The translations under genes and the position numbers were made by a program. A DNA stretch of 64,000 bases from Closterium sp. Naga37s-1 (Eukaryota; Streptophyta; Zygnematophyceae; Desmidiales; Closteriaceae). Below, piece by piece: positions 1-11,094 of the stretch (its first letter is position 1; the number at the start of each line of letters is the position of its first letter). Under the pieces are notes generated by a model that searched no databases, was not told the origin of the DNA, and saw only the letters and a list, made by a program, of their open reading frames with translations. The stretch is taken from NCBI GenBank assembly GCA_947471745.1, contig CANJKZ010000517.1, positions 372,001-436,000 of the forward strand, in the 5' to 3' direction.

Positions 1-958
1 AGACCATGAAGAGGAACGTGAAACGAGTAAGACAGAATGTTAGGGTAACCAATGGGACTAACTCCACTAGGACACTAAGCGAAGCGTGTTGCTAAGAACG
101 CGACTTCCGAAGCGTGAATCTAGGTATAAACGGCCAGAGCTGTACCTGGAGGAATATCGTTCAAAAGAGCGAGAGTAGGGACCAAGAGAGTCGCGAGCAC
201 AAGCAGGATACAGAAAGACCAATTCTTCAACATCCTGGGCAGTTCTACGTGAAGATTTATAAACAGACAAGGTCTCAAAAAGAGAGCTTGCTAAGAGTGC
301 AGCACACGCAAGAGGAGTTCGACAACACGGTTTCTTGAGAGAACAGACTACCTTCAATTCCACGGCACCGAACAGAAATATATGTGCTGCGTGTGGAGGA
401 GCTTCGCTGACAAACTGCAACCCTAGTCTTGAGGGAGATATGGCTGGGGGAAATACGAAGACAAAGGAAGGGTGTGATAGACGCCATCTCCACATTCATC
501 TTGGGGGAACGTGAGCAAGGGTGGCCGTGAGAAGGGGTGGTCCGTTTGTTGGACTCACCGTTTGGCCGTCAGTCGGTGGGGGAAAGCGGAGATGGCGAGA
601 AAATGGACGGCCGGGCAGGCGAAAACCGTGATGATGACGGGCAATACAGGCGGGTGGAAGTTCTGCTGAGTTGCCAGAATTGTGATGACTGGACGGAGGG
701 GTGTGTGGTCTGACGGTGGGTCCGACAGTGGCTTTTATCTGACCATTAGCTGGCTCCTACGTGTTCGACAAGCGAAAGACTAGAGGCAACTGACAGGTGC
801 TACAGCTACGCCTGTAATTCGGACCTTCGTCAGGGGTTCCGTCATTTGGTTCTATCAGTTCATACGGTTCTTTCATTCTGATCTATTTCATAATGCATTT
901 ATCACGGCAGCTCATACCAGGTACAGTGCAGGTAACAATGATAGTACATAGTTCGCCA
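1..958. other. No gene recognised
   Basis: Open frames exist on both strands (for example 67-495 minus and 114-338 plus), but none has a recognisable domain, a convincing splice pattern or a repeat partner elsewhere in the window. I see no LTR, TIR or simple repeat here. It may be the 3' flank of a gene lying to the left or plain intergenic DNA. Confidence 0.4.
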
Positions 959-966
959 TATATATC
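959..966 (+). promoter_or_regulatory. Possible TATA box of the protease inhibitor gene
   Basis: A TATATATC string lies about 200 bp upstream of the inhibitor start codon at 1161. It is the only clear TATA-like string near that gene. Position and composition are the only evidence. Confidence 0.2.
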
Positions 967-1160
967 TGTAGAGAAACGAGTACAAGTTTCTCGCTACAAG
1001 CGTCAATGAATCCATAGAATCACAAATGCACCCCAGCAGCATTTTCACGACGCCCACCCATTCGTGGTCCTTCCATCTGCCCTGTGCGCCGCTTAGCTTC
1101 AGCACTCCCACGCCACTGCTCACACCAGTAGCAGTAGCAGCAGCTTTCAGACCTAAAAGA

Positions 1161-1364
1161 ATGTCGCAGGGCAAGACAGAGTGGCCCGAGCTTGTGGGCT
1201 TGTGCGGGGAGGAGGCGAAGCAGAGAATCGAGGCAGAGGGCGGTGGTCTCAATGTACAGGTTGTGGGGCACAATCAACCGACGACGCGCGACTATCGCCT
1301 GGACCGCGTGCGCGTTTTCGTGGACGAACAGGGGGTGGTGATTAGGGCTCCGCGCACAGGATGA
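1161..1364 (+). CDS. Potato inhibitor I family serine protease inhibitor
   Basis: This is a 67-residue protein with the usual length and layout of a potato inhibitor I (eglin/CI-2) domain. It opens with a TEWPELVG motif (residues 6-13) and a GEEAKQRIEAE helix (16-26). The binding loop is PTTRDYR, followed by the core RVRVFVDEQG strand and a terminal PRTG. Aligned to eglin, the scissile bond falls between Arg43 and Asp44, so the P1 residue is Arg; this predicts trypsin-like targets (inference). Arg49 and Arg51 match the core arginines that brace the loop. There are no cysteine pairs around the loop, as is usual for the family. I chose the ATG at 1161 because the motif begins just after it. An in-frame ATG at 1026 would add a low-complexity leader, and a splice acceptor just before 1151 is also possible, so the true N-terminus is uncertain. 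No signal peptide follows from the 1161 start. Confidence 0.85.
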   Translation: MSQGKTEWPELVGLCGEEAKQRIEAEGGGLNVQVVGHNQPTTRDYRLDRVRVFVDEQGVVIRAPRTG

Positions 1365-2626
1365 CAAGCGCGAATGGCATAATATGTCCGCTGTCAATAT
1401 GCACACGCTCCTGTGACAGAAGCTACGCAGAGTCTGTTTGGGATTGGCGCCCGTTAGAGCTAGGTTTTCAAGGAAATATGTGAGCCTGTAAAAAAGAACT
1501 GGTTTAATTTCCGGTTTTTTTCCCTTAGTCTCTTCCTTTCTTCCTCTCCTTTCACCTTCCTCTTTCCTCTGTTCCTCTCCTCCTCTCTTCCTCTTTCCCG
1601 TCTCTTTTCTCTTTCCCTTCTCTTCCTCTCTTTCTCTTATCTTCTTACCACCCCATGACAATGGAGGATGCTGTGTCGTGTACATCGGAAAAGTCTGTAG
1701 CATCTGGATGGAAGTTGGAAAGATCAGGATGCATGTCAATATACCAGCAGTATGTGCCTTCGCCACACCCATTTTGGATCCTGACAGAGCCTTGGGAGAA
1801 ATAAATGAATGTTCCAACCAATGTCCGTACATACCGTATATGCTGTTTATTATCCTGTTTCAGAATAGCAAAAAATCTGAATCTGCATTCTCAACTCAAA
1901 TAATATCTCTCAGCTTCCTACACAAATGGAATTCCGGATCAAGCATAATATTGCATGAAATCCCTCGCTGTACTCACTTGGTTTGGGAGGTGAAAACATA
2001 GCTAGGCCAATATCGAGAACGACGTTCCAGATCCCAAGACCCCCTACCAGATGCCTGCATTTGCGATATTGCTCCTCAATATTTCTAGATTTTCTAGGTA
2101 TTCCTCCTCGCGTCTAGGGGTCCTGGCTGCAGTTGCGCGGTGTTGCTCGTCATCTCCGTTTCTTCGGTACCACCAATCTCGGCGTTCCTGCACAATCATC
2201 GACGCATTTCAGCCAGAGATCTGCTCCTACAATGGGTACGGGTCACCGCGCAACAGATTGGTGCTGCTATGCTACACATCTAGTCCTTTCCTTACCCATC
2301 CCCGCACTTAGCATAAAAATCAGCTCTTCCAAGCGTGTGTTCATCGCAGCTTGATAACTGAATGATCAGTTCAAACGCACCTCCTGATTCCTCGTTTCTT
2401 GTCACATTTCAATCTTGGATCCTTCTCCATGGTGCGACATGCTCGTCCACTCCCCGGAGTCATTAAGTCACTCTTTCAATGATCATTTCACAATCCCTTC
2501 TTTCCCCACTCCCTCTCCGTTCACCATTCTCTCCCACCCATCCTCACCTCCCCCCTCTCCAATTTTTCTCTTCCTCACTGACTTACCCTCCCCCCGTTCC
2601 CTCTTTTCCCTCGCCAGCCCCAGCAG
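1365..2626. other. Intergenic DNA with a pyrimidine-rich tract
   Basis: Between the inhibitor gene and the first readable KRTCAP2 exon I find no supported gene. About 1510-1640 is an almost pure C/T tract on the + strand. The last 130 bases before 2627 are again pyrimidine-rich and look like the polypyrimidine end of an intron, so the first KRTCAP2 exon should lie within this stretch. One speculative candidate is an ATG at 2232 followed one base later by GTACGG. Confidence 0.4.
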
Positions 2627-4104
2627 TCGCTCAGCCCGCGGCAGGCGCCCGGAAGCTGACGTCACCGCAGACGTCAGCGCTGTACGCGGTGATTCTGTTC
2701 CTCATCGTGCTGTCGTTGCAGCAGGTGAACCGCGCCACGCTCGCGTCCTCCAAGCCGCTCACCATCGTCGGCGGCTTCGTCAGCGCGCTGCTCTTCCTGC
2801 TCGCGCTCACGGTCAGTAGTCGATGGGGGGAGAAGGGGGGTGAGGGAGCAGGGAGGGGAGATGGATGGGGGAAAGGAGGGGGAAGAGGAGGAACGGGGGG
2901 GGTACATGTTATTGCCGGTTAAAAGGGTATTTTCGTCAGGCAGGGTGAAGTTAGTTTGTTCGAATGGTGGGATGTCATTCCGTTGGCGGATTAGAAAAGT
3001 CTGATTGGAGATCTCACACGATTTTGCGGGATTGGGATGTGCCAAATTGTACTCGTGACGAGCCTCACTGGGAACGAGTCCGGACTATTATCCATGCGAG
3101 GCACCTTGGTCGAATCTGTGCCAATACGCTGAGACTGACGCTATGCGGAAACGCCTTTGAATGAACAGACAGAACCAGGCCGCGCTAGTATATTGCCGCT
3201 TCGGCAGCCACATGATTGAAACTTTCTCTTCCTCTTTTGCAAGACATCAGCTTTTCTCTCACCTCTCCTTTTGATCCTTCCACACCACTTCTCACTCCCT
3301 CACATCCGTCTATGTTTCCTGCTTATCTTTCTATGCTACTTGTTTGCTTTGTACAGTTACACGCCTATCTTCCAATGTCTACGCTCTCCGCCGTGCATGA
3401 TTACCCGCATTTCATATGTGTTGTGCAGTTCTTTAGCAACATGCAGGAGGCCATGGGAGCAAGATCCGGATGGGGCGTTGGTAGGTCTTTTCTCATTCTC
3501 CGCCTTGCTGTTCTGTCTGCATCCGGATGGGGCTGTCTGTCTCCCCTCTATAATTTCCCCCTGTCATCCACCATAAGTATCTAGCAATCCCCGCTTGCTG
3601 TCTCCATCACATTTTTTACCTGGATTTTCTTTTATAGAGATCTTTTAGCCTCACCCCACTTTACCCCTAACTGTCCTCCCTCGTTTGCGTCCCTGACTCT
3701 CCCCCCTGCCCGCCATCTCCTCTCAACCCCAGTATTTTTGTCGCTCTTCATTGCCACAGTCGCTGCTGCTTCAGTGCATGGAGTCTGTGCCACTACATGG
3801 TATGTTGGTGATGCCAGCAGCACCTAGCGACATGGTGATTTACTTGCATTTCTTTGGCTTTTCACCCATCGTCTAGGTGTCCAACCCAACCGGCCAGCTT
3901 CACGCCTCATTCTATCACTGATTCTGCCCCTCGTACCTGATCTGTGCCCCGGCCAGTCTGACAGCTTACATTTCCCTTTTTTTGGTTGCCATTGCCCTCC
4001 CATATCTCCTGTGCAGCATTCTCTTCTCTGCTGGCCTGCTATTTGAGGTGCAGCGGGTGTCCGTCGCTGCTTACCCCTCCGCTGATGCCAAGAAGAAGAA
4101 TTGA
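2627..4104 (+). CDS. KRTCAP2: KRTCAP2-like subunit of the oligosaccharyltransferase complex (first exon not identified)
   Basis: Four exons can be joined in frame: 2627-2811, 3429-3480, 3733-3799 and 4017-4104 (stop TGA). All junctions are GT-AG. The product matches keratinocyte-associated protein 2, a small membrane protein of the ER oligosaccharyltransferase. The first readable exon has a hydrophobic helix ending in SLQQ, then LASSKPLTIVGGF and a second helix. The second has NMQEAMGARSGWG, the third a helix with ASVHGVCATT, and the fourth CILFSAGLLFEV. In other KRTCAP2 proteins the corresponding places read LAS...LTI.GG, A..GWG and STVHRVCITTCFLFSAGLLYEVNKIS. The protein ends in KKKN, a dilysine-type ER retrieval signal (inference). 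The initiator Met is not in the readable exons. The acceptor at 2626 gives phase 1, so a short upstream exon is needed; an unspliced ATG at 2479 is possible but its residues look like intron. Confidence 0.85.
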
Positions 4105-5742
4105 AGGAAGTATTAAAGCTATGGAATGGAGGCAATCTGTGCATGCTACATACCAGTACCACACAAAGCTTTAAAATGGTAGTACATTATGACATCTGAA
4201 TGCCACACAAAAAAAAGTGTGCAACCAGAATTAGTTGGCAAAGGAACATCAGGAAATGGTGCTATTTCTGTCCATGAGCTAATTGCTGGGCCCATAACGT
4301 AATGGATCTTGCTACGCAATTCTTGCTGCTGACTTGCAATGGCCTTGTTTTTCCCCTTCGTACCGTCAAATGTGAAAATGAGTTTTCGGACCACCCTGTA
4401 CGCGCCCTAAGCTTCCCACTTAGAAGATTAGGACACGTTCCCATCATGAACGTCTTCATCGCATCATTCCTCGCTCTTCCCTTCACGCTACCTTCCGACT
4501 GACACAATATCGCAGCGAGTCGCATGCGCACCGTGGTAGTCGTCAGTCCGTCACTTTTGCGACAGGAACACGTCGCCTCAGTCAATTCAATGTCCAGCCG
4601 GACACGCTAAAAAAATTCAGCACCGACGCGATTCGGCAGCCCTCCTCCCAGCCAGGTTTGATAGACTTTAGCTGACCCGAATTTCCACCCACACCCCATC
4701 CCACCCTACCCCACCCAGTCTTTCCTAACCGCCCTCACCGCAGTCATCTTCTACTGTGAGCCTGCCTCCATCGTACATTCCAGCTGCCACTGGAATGGCG
4801 GGGTGGGGGGAAGGGAGGAGATTGGGAGGGGGTGTAGATTTTGGGAGGGAAGGGAAAACGGACTATGTAGTTGTGGGGGGGACGGCGATTCTTGAAGCTC
4901 GGATTGGCGGCAACCCATCACTCGCATCACCATCACACGGCATGGTGGTGGTACTGTAACGCCGCGCGGTGGAAGTCCTCCTGCCCGCTCGCTCCCACCA
5001 TCTCCAGCTTGCCAAGTTCCCGTACTCGCTACCTCCCTGCACGCTCGCCACTTTCGCGAACCGCGCCAACGTCCTCGAGACATATACAGAGAGGATAGTG
5101 ACTACCGTTTCCCGCAAAAGCTGACTGTTTACTTGGGTTCTACTGGTCCCTCACCCGTCAGCACTTCTTCCCCACACAGATAGATGCACCTAGTTGAGCC
5201 TCGTGCAACGAATATCTAATGTTCGAAGTGTAACGCATGTTAGACTGGGTAAGTTGGGTGAAGCGACGTCTACTCAGAGGCTTCGGCTGGAACCACGCTT
5301 TTCCTCTGGTGCTCTGGTTCTCCTCGTCCTCGCACTGCGGCGCGAATCAAGGACGGATCGCAGATAGCACAGCGTCACATTCGCTGCGACGACCGCTGCG
5401 CTTCTGCTTCCATCACAACTACTTGTCATAGTAGCGTCCTCGTTAGTGCATCCCCTCCACTCCGAAGCGTTTCCGCAGGCGTGTCGTCATCATTCGAGCC
5501 TGTGATTTGGTAATTACCTCAAAAGAACTGCTATTTATACTCTACTACTATTCGGGTAACTCTCGTCGGCGAGCGTGTTACCAGCAACTATAGTGCGACG
5601 ACACAACTGGCCACTAGTCGGCATACATATACAGTGCGTCCACTAGTACTTTCATTTCATCCACTCGTCATCGCGTTCGCACCGCCACGAGGTAGCACCG
5701 CCTCGTCGAACCACCACCGCACACGCCGCAGGAAGTTTCAGC
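4105..5742. other. Intergenic region between KRTCAP2 and the glucanase
   Basis: No supported coding exon was found on either strand. The segment holds G-rich stretches (about 4795-4860) and the upstream region of the glucanase gene. I see no transposon ends here. Confidence 0.4.
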
Positions 5743-8700
5743 ATGCCACGTGTCACCTTACCCACGCGGCGCCCTCCCGCAACAGCGGCAGGGCGTCTCG
5801 TACTATCCGCTATACTACTTCTCGTAGTTAATCTCTTAACGCCTCAGCAGCTGCTCCCGGCTGAAGCGGCGCGGAAGAAGCCGTGGGTGGGCGTCAACTT
5901 GTCGCTCAGCCTCATGTCCAAACCGATAGACGTCAAGACGGCCATCGCGATCGTCAAGCAGCGGGGGTTCGCGGCAGTCAAGACTTTCTACCCCGTGCCC
6001 GAAGTCCTATCCGCCCTCGCAGGTGCGTCGGACGACATTGCTATCCACAAAAGCACGGTTTTGCACGTTAGCCCAACAATTGATGATTGATGTTCGTATC
6101 TTGCAACCTTTGCCAGCACGCATCACCACCTGCCCTCTCCTTCCCCTTCCCCTCTCGTGATACTTTCCACTTCCTTCGTGCCTACATTCCAATTCCTGTT
6201 TCTCTCCTCACCGCCCGTCCTCCACCGCCTTATACCCCCCTGCACCGTCTTCCCACCTCAGGCACGGGGCTGCAGGTGATGACGTCAGTGCCCAACGACC
6301 GCCTGTACGACTTCGGCAAGAGCGACGCGGCGGCGCTAGGGTGGCTGGACGAGTATATCGTGCCGCACGTGACGCGCGGCACGAACATCATCGCCATCGC
6401 GGTGAGTGGGGCGGGGTGTGGCGGGTGGACGGGTGGAACCCCACTTGGGCTATGAGAAGGAAGAGAAAGCGCGCTAGGGTGGCTGGACGAGTACATCGTG
6501 CCGCACGTGACGCGCGGCACGAACATCATCGCCATCGTTGTGAGTTGGATAGGTTCTGGCGGGTGCACACGGGAGTGAGGGGGAAGTGAATGCGCGCTGG
6601 GGGTGGCTGGATGAGTACAGGGCCCCGCATGTGGGGCGCGGCACGAATATCATTGCGATCGCGGTGAGTGTCGATAAGGTGTGGTGGGTGGACAAGGGAT
6701 CGAGAAGTAAGTGAATGCGCCGCTGTGATGGCTGGATGAATACAGGGCCCCGCACGTGGAGCGCGGCACGAACATGGGATGATTACGTGTGACGGGTGGT
6801 GGTGCGGAGAAAAGGGGGGAAAGAGGACTTGGTGCTCAGGGATGCATCTGCGTTACTAGTAACGGCATCAGCATCGGATATTGCAATGAGTGTATCATTA
6901 TCATCACCAACCACCGCTTCTTGCGCGAACCCTCACGCCGCCTCCCCACCCTTTCCTTCACATCACAAACTCCCAACCATCTCGCTATATCTCATGTCTT
7001 TCTCAGGTCTCCCTCAGGTGCAGCGGTAGCAGCGAATCACCAATCTCCTCTTCTTCCTCTCCCTCATTCTCCATCTTCCCCATTCTTTCCCCTTCTAATT
7101 CCACCTCCCCCTCTCCCTCCCCGTCCCCCCCCCCTTCCCCTCCCCGTCCCCTACCCCTCCCTCTCCCCTTCCCCTGCGAACCTCCCCGCGCGCGCGCAGG
7201 TGGGCAACAGCTGATGGAGCCGGGCACGAGGTACCCGCTGGTGGTGCCCGCCATGGAGGCGCTGTACCGCTCCCCAACCCCATCCCCCTCCTCTCCCGCT
7301 CCCGCTCCCCCTCCCGCTCCCCCCTCCCGCTCCCGCTCCCGCTCCCCCTCACCTTCCCCTCCCCTGCAAACACCTCCAGGTGGGCAACGAGCTGATGGGG
7401 CCGGGCACGGGGTACACGCTCGTGGTCCCCGCCATGGAGGCGCTGTACCGCGCGCTGCAGACGCGGCGCCTGCACCGGCGCGTGAAGGTGGTGCACCCGC
7501 AGCACATGGGGTTCCTGGCCAACACGTACCCGCCCTCCAAGTCCGTCGTGGACCCGCTGTATGTGGGCGAGATGCGCAAGATGCTCTCGTTCCTCAATCG
7601 CACTGGTGAAAGAGACGGGGGAGGTGGTTCATGGTTGCGGTTTTGTGGGGTGCGGTGGGGTGGGATGCGTTGGGATGTGACGGGATGGTCCAATGCCTCG
7701 TCGTGGACCCGCTGTATGTGGGCGAGCTGCCTGCTCGCGTTCCTCAACCGCACGGGTGAGAGAGAGAGAGAGAGGATGGCGGCTCGTGGGTGCTGTGGGG
7801 GTGGGATGCGATGCGATCATGCGACGGGATAGAATCGGTCTTGTTTCAGTGCGTTGTCGCCACTACGGACTCAAGGTAAACTACGACTATCATGTTTTGA
7901 GTCGGCTCAAAACCTGCCTTTCCCCAATTCCCCCGTTCCCAATCCCCCCCCTTCCTCCCACAGGCTCGTTCACGGTGCTCAACTGCTACCCGTTCTTCCC
8001 GTTCAAGGACGCGGGGGGGAAGGTGAGCTATGACTACGCCATGTACCGCGGGTACAAGGGCTTCTACGACGGGCGGCGCTACTACCAGAACCTCATGGAC
8101 GCCATGCTGGACGGCGCCGTGTGGGCCTTTGAGAAGCTCGGCTACCCCAACATGCCTTATATGAGTGAGTGCAACGCTGCGTGGTGAGGCGGGTAGAGTC
8201 AGAGTTGAGTAAGTGCGGTTTATGGTCCCGTGAATGAGTGAGAGGTGAGGGGGCGAGCCGGGTGAGTGGCAGCGCGCGTCAGCGAGTGCAGCGTTGCATG
8301 GTGGGGGAAAGGGGGGGATGTGCAGTTTCCAAGCCATGGTAATCACCATGTAGCCTGCTCGTTTCTTTCTCTGCTCATCTCCTCCGCCCCTTGCCTCCTT
8401 GCCCAGCTTCGACCTTCCCCCTTCCCTAACCATCCCTCACCATCCTGTACGCTCCCTCGTCCTCCCTCCCCCCTCCCTTCTTCCCCACCTCCCTCCATGC
8501 AGTCGGAGAGGCAGGGTGGCCCACAGGGGGCAACCCAGCAGCCAAGCTCCTCAGCTCCAAGCGCTGGACCACGGGCTTTCTAGCCCGCGCCAACTCCCTA
8601 CGAGGCACGCCCAAGCGCCCGGGCACTCCCATCCGCGCCTTCCTATTCGAACTCTTTGACGAGGATCTCAAGGATACCACCCCGGGGCAGTTTGAATTGC

Positions 8701-9065
8701 ACTTTGGGTTGTATTATGCTAATGGCACGAAGAAGTATGAGCTTGATGTGCTGGGCACGGGGAGCAATCTCCCGCCATCGAAGCCGCCCAAGATGTGGTG
8801 CGTGCGGAATCCGACGGCTACGGACGCGGCGGTGGGCGGCGGGGTGTCGTGGGCGTGTTCGAAGGGCGGGGGAGGGTTGGATTGTGCGAGGGTGGGGAGC
8901 AAGTGCGCCGCGGAGATGAAGGCGACTGCGGTGTACAACGCATGGTTCCAGAAGCAGGGGCAGACGAGCGAGGCGTGCAACTTTGGCGGCACGGCGCAGG
9001 TGACTATGAGGAACCCGTCCAAGGGGGCTTGCCAACTGCATGGACGGCCACTGGGGGTGAAGTGA
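5743..9065 (+). CDS. GH17 glucan endo-1,3-beta-glucosidase with C-terminal X8 (CBM43) domain
   Basis: Five exons join cleanly: 5743-6022, 6262-6401, 7380-7605, 7964-8164 and 8503-9065, giving 469 residues. All introns are GT-AG and phases agree at every junction. Residues 1 to about 43 form an N-terminal signal sequence with a Leu/Val-rich core, so the enzyme should be secreted. The GH17 barrel runs from about WVGVN (48-52) to residue 355. VGNE places the acid/base Glu at 144, and IGEAGWPTGG places the nucleophile Glu at 285 (most relatives read VSETGWP). About 381-462 is an X8 domain beginning WCVRNP with the family cysteines, a beta-1,3-glucan-binding module. The protein ends soon after it, with no hydrophobic GPI-anchor tail. 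Known role of the family: hydrolysis or remodelling of callose-type glucan in the wall. The gene is intact as read, but its introns carry partial copies of its own exons. Confidence 0.92.
6471..6776 (+). repeat. Three decaying copies of the end of glucanase exon 2 inside intron 2
   Basis: The last about 68 bases of exon 2 plus the start of intron 2 are repeated near 6471, 6594 and 6717, with unit spacing of about 137, 123 and 125 bases. The first two copies keep the coding-like segment and a GTGAGT donor. The third is shorter and lacks the donor. None has its own acceptor, so they should be removed with intron 2 unless used as alternative donors. Confidence 0.85.
7200..7270 (+). repeat. Broken copy of the start of glucanase exon 3
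   Basis: It follows an acceptor-like CGCGCGCAG and matches the first about 70 bases of exon 3 (7380 onward). One base is missing in the VGNE codons, so the frame reads VGNS then stop, which removes the catalytic Glu codon. Use of this upstream acceptor would truncate the enzyme. Confidence 0.85.
7699..7830 (+). repeat. Partial copy of the end of glucanase exon 3 with intron start
   Basis: Bases 7699-7755 match the end of exon 3 (about 7544-7605) with an internal deletion, again followed by a GTGAG donor. The G-rich intron bases that follow (to about 7830) also resemble the true start of intron 3, so exon tail and intron head were duplicated together. Confidence 0.75.
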
Positions 9066-9140
9066 GGAGCTGCGGAGCGCAGGGAGGGATGTGACGGTAT
9101 GGGGATACACGGAGGGCGATTAGGCTACACGAGGTGTGCC

Positions 9141-9224
9141 AAGGTGACTACGAGGAACCCGTTACCCGTCCTAGGGGGCTTGCCAACTGCATGGGTTGTT
9201 GCTGAGGGTGTACTGAGGAGCTAC
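9141..9224 (+). repeat. Partial copy of the end of the glucanase terminal exon
   Basis: This segment repeats the last part of the coding region and the first 3' UTR bases (about 8997-9075), with substitutions. It lies downstream of the stop codon at 9063-9065 and is probably in the 3' UTR or intergenic. Confidence 0.75.
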
Positions 9225-9571
9225 TTGGAAAATTCTGAGAGGTAATTTGAAGATAAGGGGCGCAGGGGGAGGGACATGGCTGTGGGCACGTGGAGTGGGG
9301 GAAACAGGGATGTGTGGCAGCAAGGGAATGCCCAAAGGGGGATAAGCTACATGTAGGGTGTCGTGACCTGAGCGTCTATGCTTGGCTGGAATAAGTTTCC
9401 AAGGGAGTATGCCAGGTTCCATGGGAATCGCTAGCGCATAGGGATGAAGAGATGGGGTGCGAGGAGTGAAACACTGGTACCGTAACTGGAATACTGAAAC
9501 TGCACATAGAGTGCACAGCATAGCTGATATTTCGTTCCCAAAACCTGAATCTATTTGGATTCCCGCATGTA
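9225..9571. other. Glucanase 3' flank, no feature recognised
   Basis: No gene or repeat partner was seen between the duplicated terminal exon fragment and the TA target site of the MITE. Confidence 0.4.
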
Positions 9572-10080
9572 CCGTAAGCCCCCGGATAGAAGCGCAGGCC
9601 TCGGATAAGCGCCGGCGCTTATAAAAGGATGAGGGCGCTTATATCCGGTCCTCGATTATAAGCGCACCCCCTAGAAAAAGATGATATATTATAAGCGCAT
9701 GTTTGTTTTTCATTTGAAAACCTTTCAAATTTCAGAAACGAATTTCGCATAATCAGGTAAACGAACTACAATTTCGATTTCCCACACTCTGAACTCACTT
9801 TTTGCGCGTCTAGTCAGCATGTGCTGTAATTTTGTCAGGGTGAGCTGGCAGGGAATCACTCCCTGCCAAGCTGCGCGAGAATCAGATTCGCGACCCTATA
9901 TGTTTTCGACTCGATTACAATCGGCAGAACGAGATATACAGTTTGGTGTAAAACAAATATATATTCTTTTTGCCATTTTATAAGCGCCGACGCTTATAAA
10001 ATTCCTCAATTATAAGCGCACCCCCCAAAAAACAGTGTTTTTTTATACCCCCAGGGGCGCTTCTATCCGGGGGCTGACGG
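9572..10080. mobile_element. Non-autonomous Tigger/pogo-like MITE
   Basis: The element is bounded by TA on both sides (9570-9571 and 10081-10082). Its inverted ends match over about 25 bases (CCGTAAGCCCCCGGATAG at the left, nearly the same inverted at the right). The string TATAAGCGC and its inverse recur many times near both ends. No coding capacity is visible. The termini closely resemble those of the transposase-bearing element at 25738-28811, which is therefore the likely family source. Confidence 0.88.
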
Positions 10081-10082
10081 TA

Positions 10083-10621
10083 CTATAGTACATGCTGCAG
10101 TACATGCTAGGAAGGATCCATGATCTACTACAGTATTGGGGTATTCCTAAGGGTTACGGTATGCTATTGCTAGAGGATCACTGTGGCCCCTCAAACAGGT
10201 GCAATGCAGGAGTAGCAACCAATCATCAAGGACCCAAGGAAATAGTGGAAACGAGAGGATTTCAGCAATTTGGATCACGTACTGTGCTCACTTCTGCCGA
10301 TCGGATCATTTTAGATGCTGTACTGGGCGTAACATAACACCCCAGGCCAGCACACAAACACGGCGTCCTAGGAGTACCACGGTATCAAGCCTAGCCCAAT
10401 GCAACCTAGTCTAGACGGATATGCTTTAGCCATTGAATCTCCACAACGCAACAGAGTCTTACAAGAACCCAGCACTCATATATTGCTTCCACAATTTCAG
10501 ACCAAGCACTTAGTAAGGTACCACCAATGTTCTCACATACGGTGTATGGACATATGCATGCACCTATGTCAAACTATACATATATTTGTATCCTAGAGAG
10601 GATAACACTTTTTTGTACTTG
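10083..10621. other. Host DNA left of the first copia element
   Basis: No gene was recognised. The TATCT at 10622-10626 is the left target duplication of the copia element, so this flank was continuous with the DNA at 18228 before insertion. Confidence 0.5.
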
Positions 10622-10626
10622 TATCT

Positions 10627-11094
10627 TGTTAGAGGGAGGACCTTTGGATAGGATAGGAGGTGCTTTAGTAGAGTTGGTAGCGGAAGTCTTGTAAGAACTC
10701 AGATCATAGTGAATGTAAATGACCAAGTTGATTAAACAATGGAATACAAGGAATATAAATAGTCCTAGTCTAGCCATGTACTCTGAGGGGTACATTCCCT
10801 TATTATAACTGTTTTACAGGCATTTCTACAGTGACTCTGACTGTTGTACTTCCTTCTTGTTACCGAGTCGCTGCATGTAATCTGTACGGTTACGCCTGTT
10901 GCTTTTCCTCGATGGTAAGTCAAGCGTCGGTCCAGATGGTCAACAGTCGCGACAGTTGACTCTTGCGACTGTTGACTTTCCTGCTCTTGGTACGGGCTGA
11001 TCCGATACTGCGGTTGTTGCTGCTTCGACAAAGTCAGGTGCGATACTGCTGCACCTACGGGAATGCTAAGTATAATTCCCTTCATACTCCAACA
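10627..11094 (-). repeat. 3' LTR of copia element 1
   Basis: 468 bp, from TGTTAGAGGG to ACTCCAACA on the + strand. A 106-codon open frame inside it also occurs in the other LTR, so it is repeat sequence and not a separate gene. Confidence 0.95.

Noticed and set aside
2479..2626. Extending KRTCAP2 exon 1 to the ATG at 2479
   Set aside because: The added residues are a Pro/Ser/Leu run from a C/T-rich tract typical of an intron 3' end, with no match to the family N-terminus.
10765..11085. 106-codon minus-strand ORF, repeated at 17893-18213
   Set aside because: It lies wholly inside the copia 1 LTRs, so the repetition is explained by the LTR pair and there is no domain.
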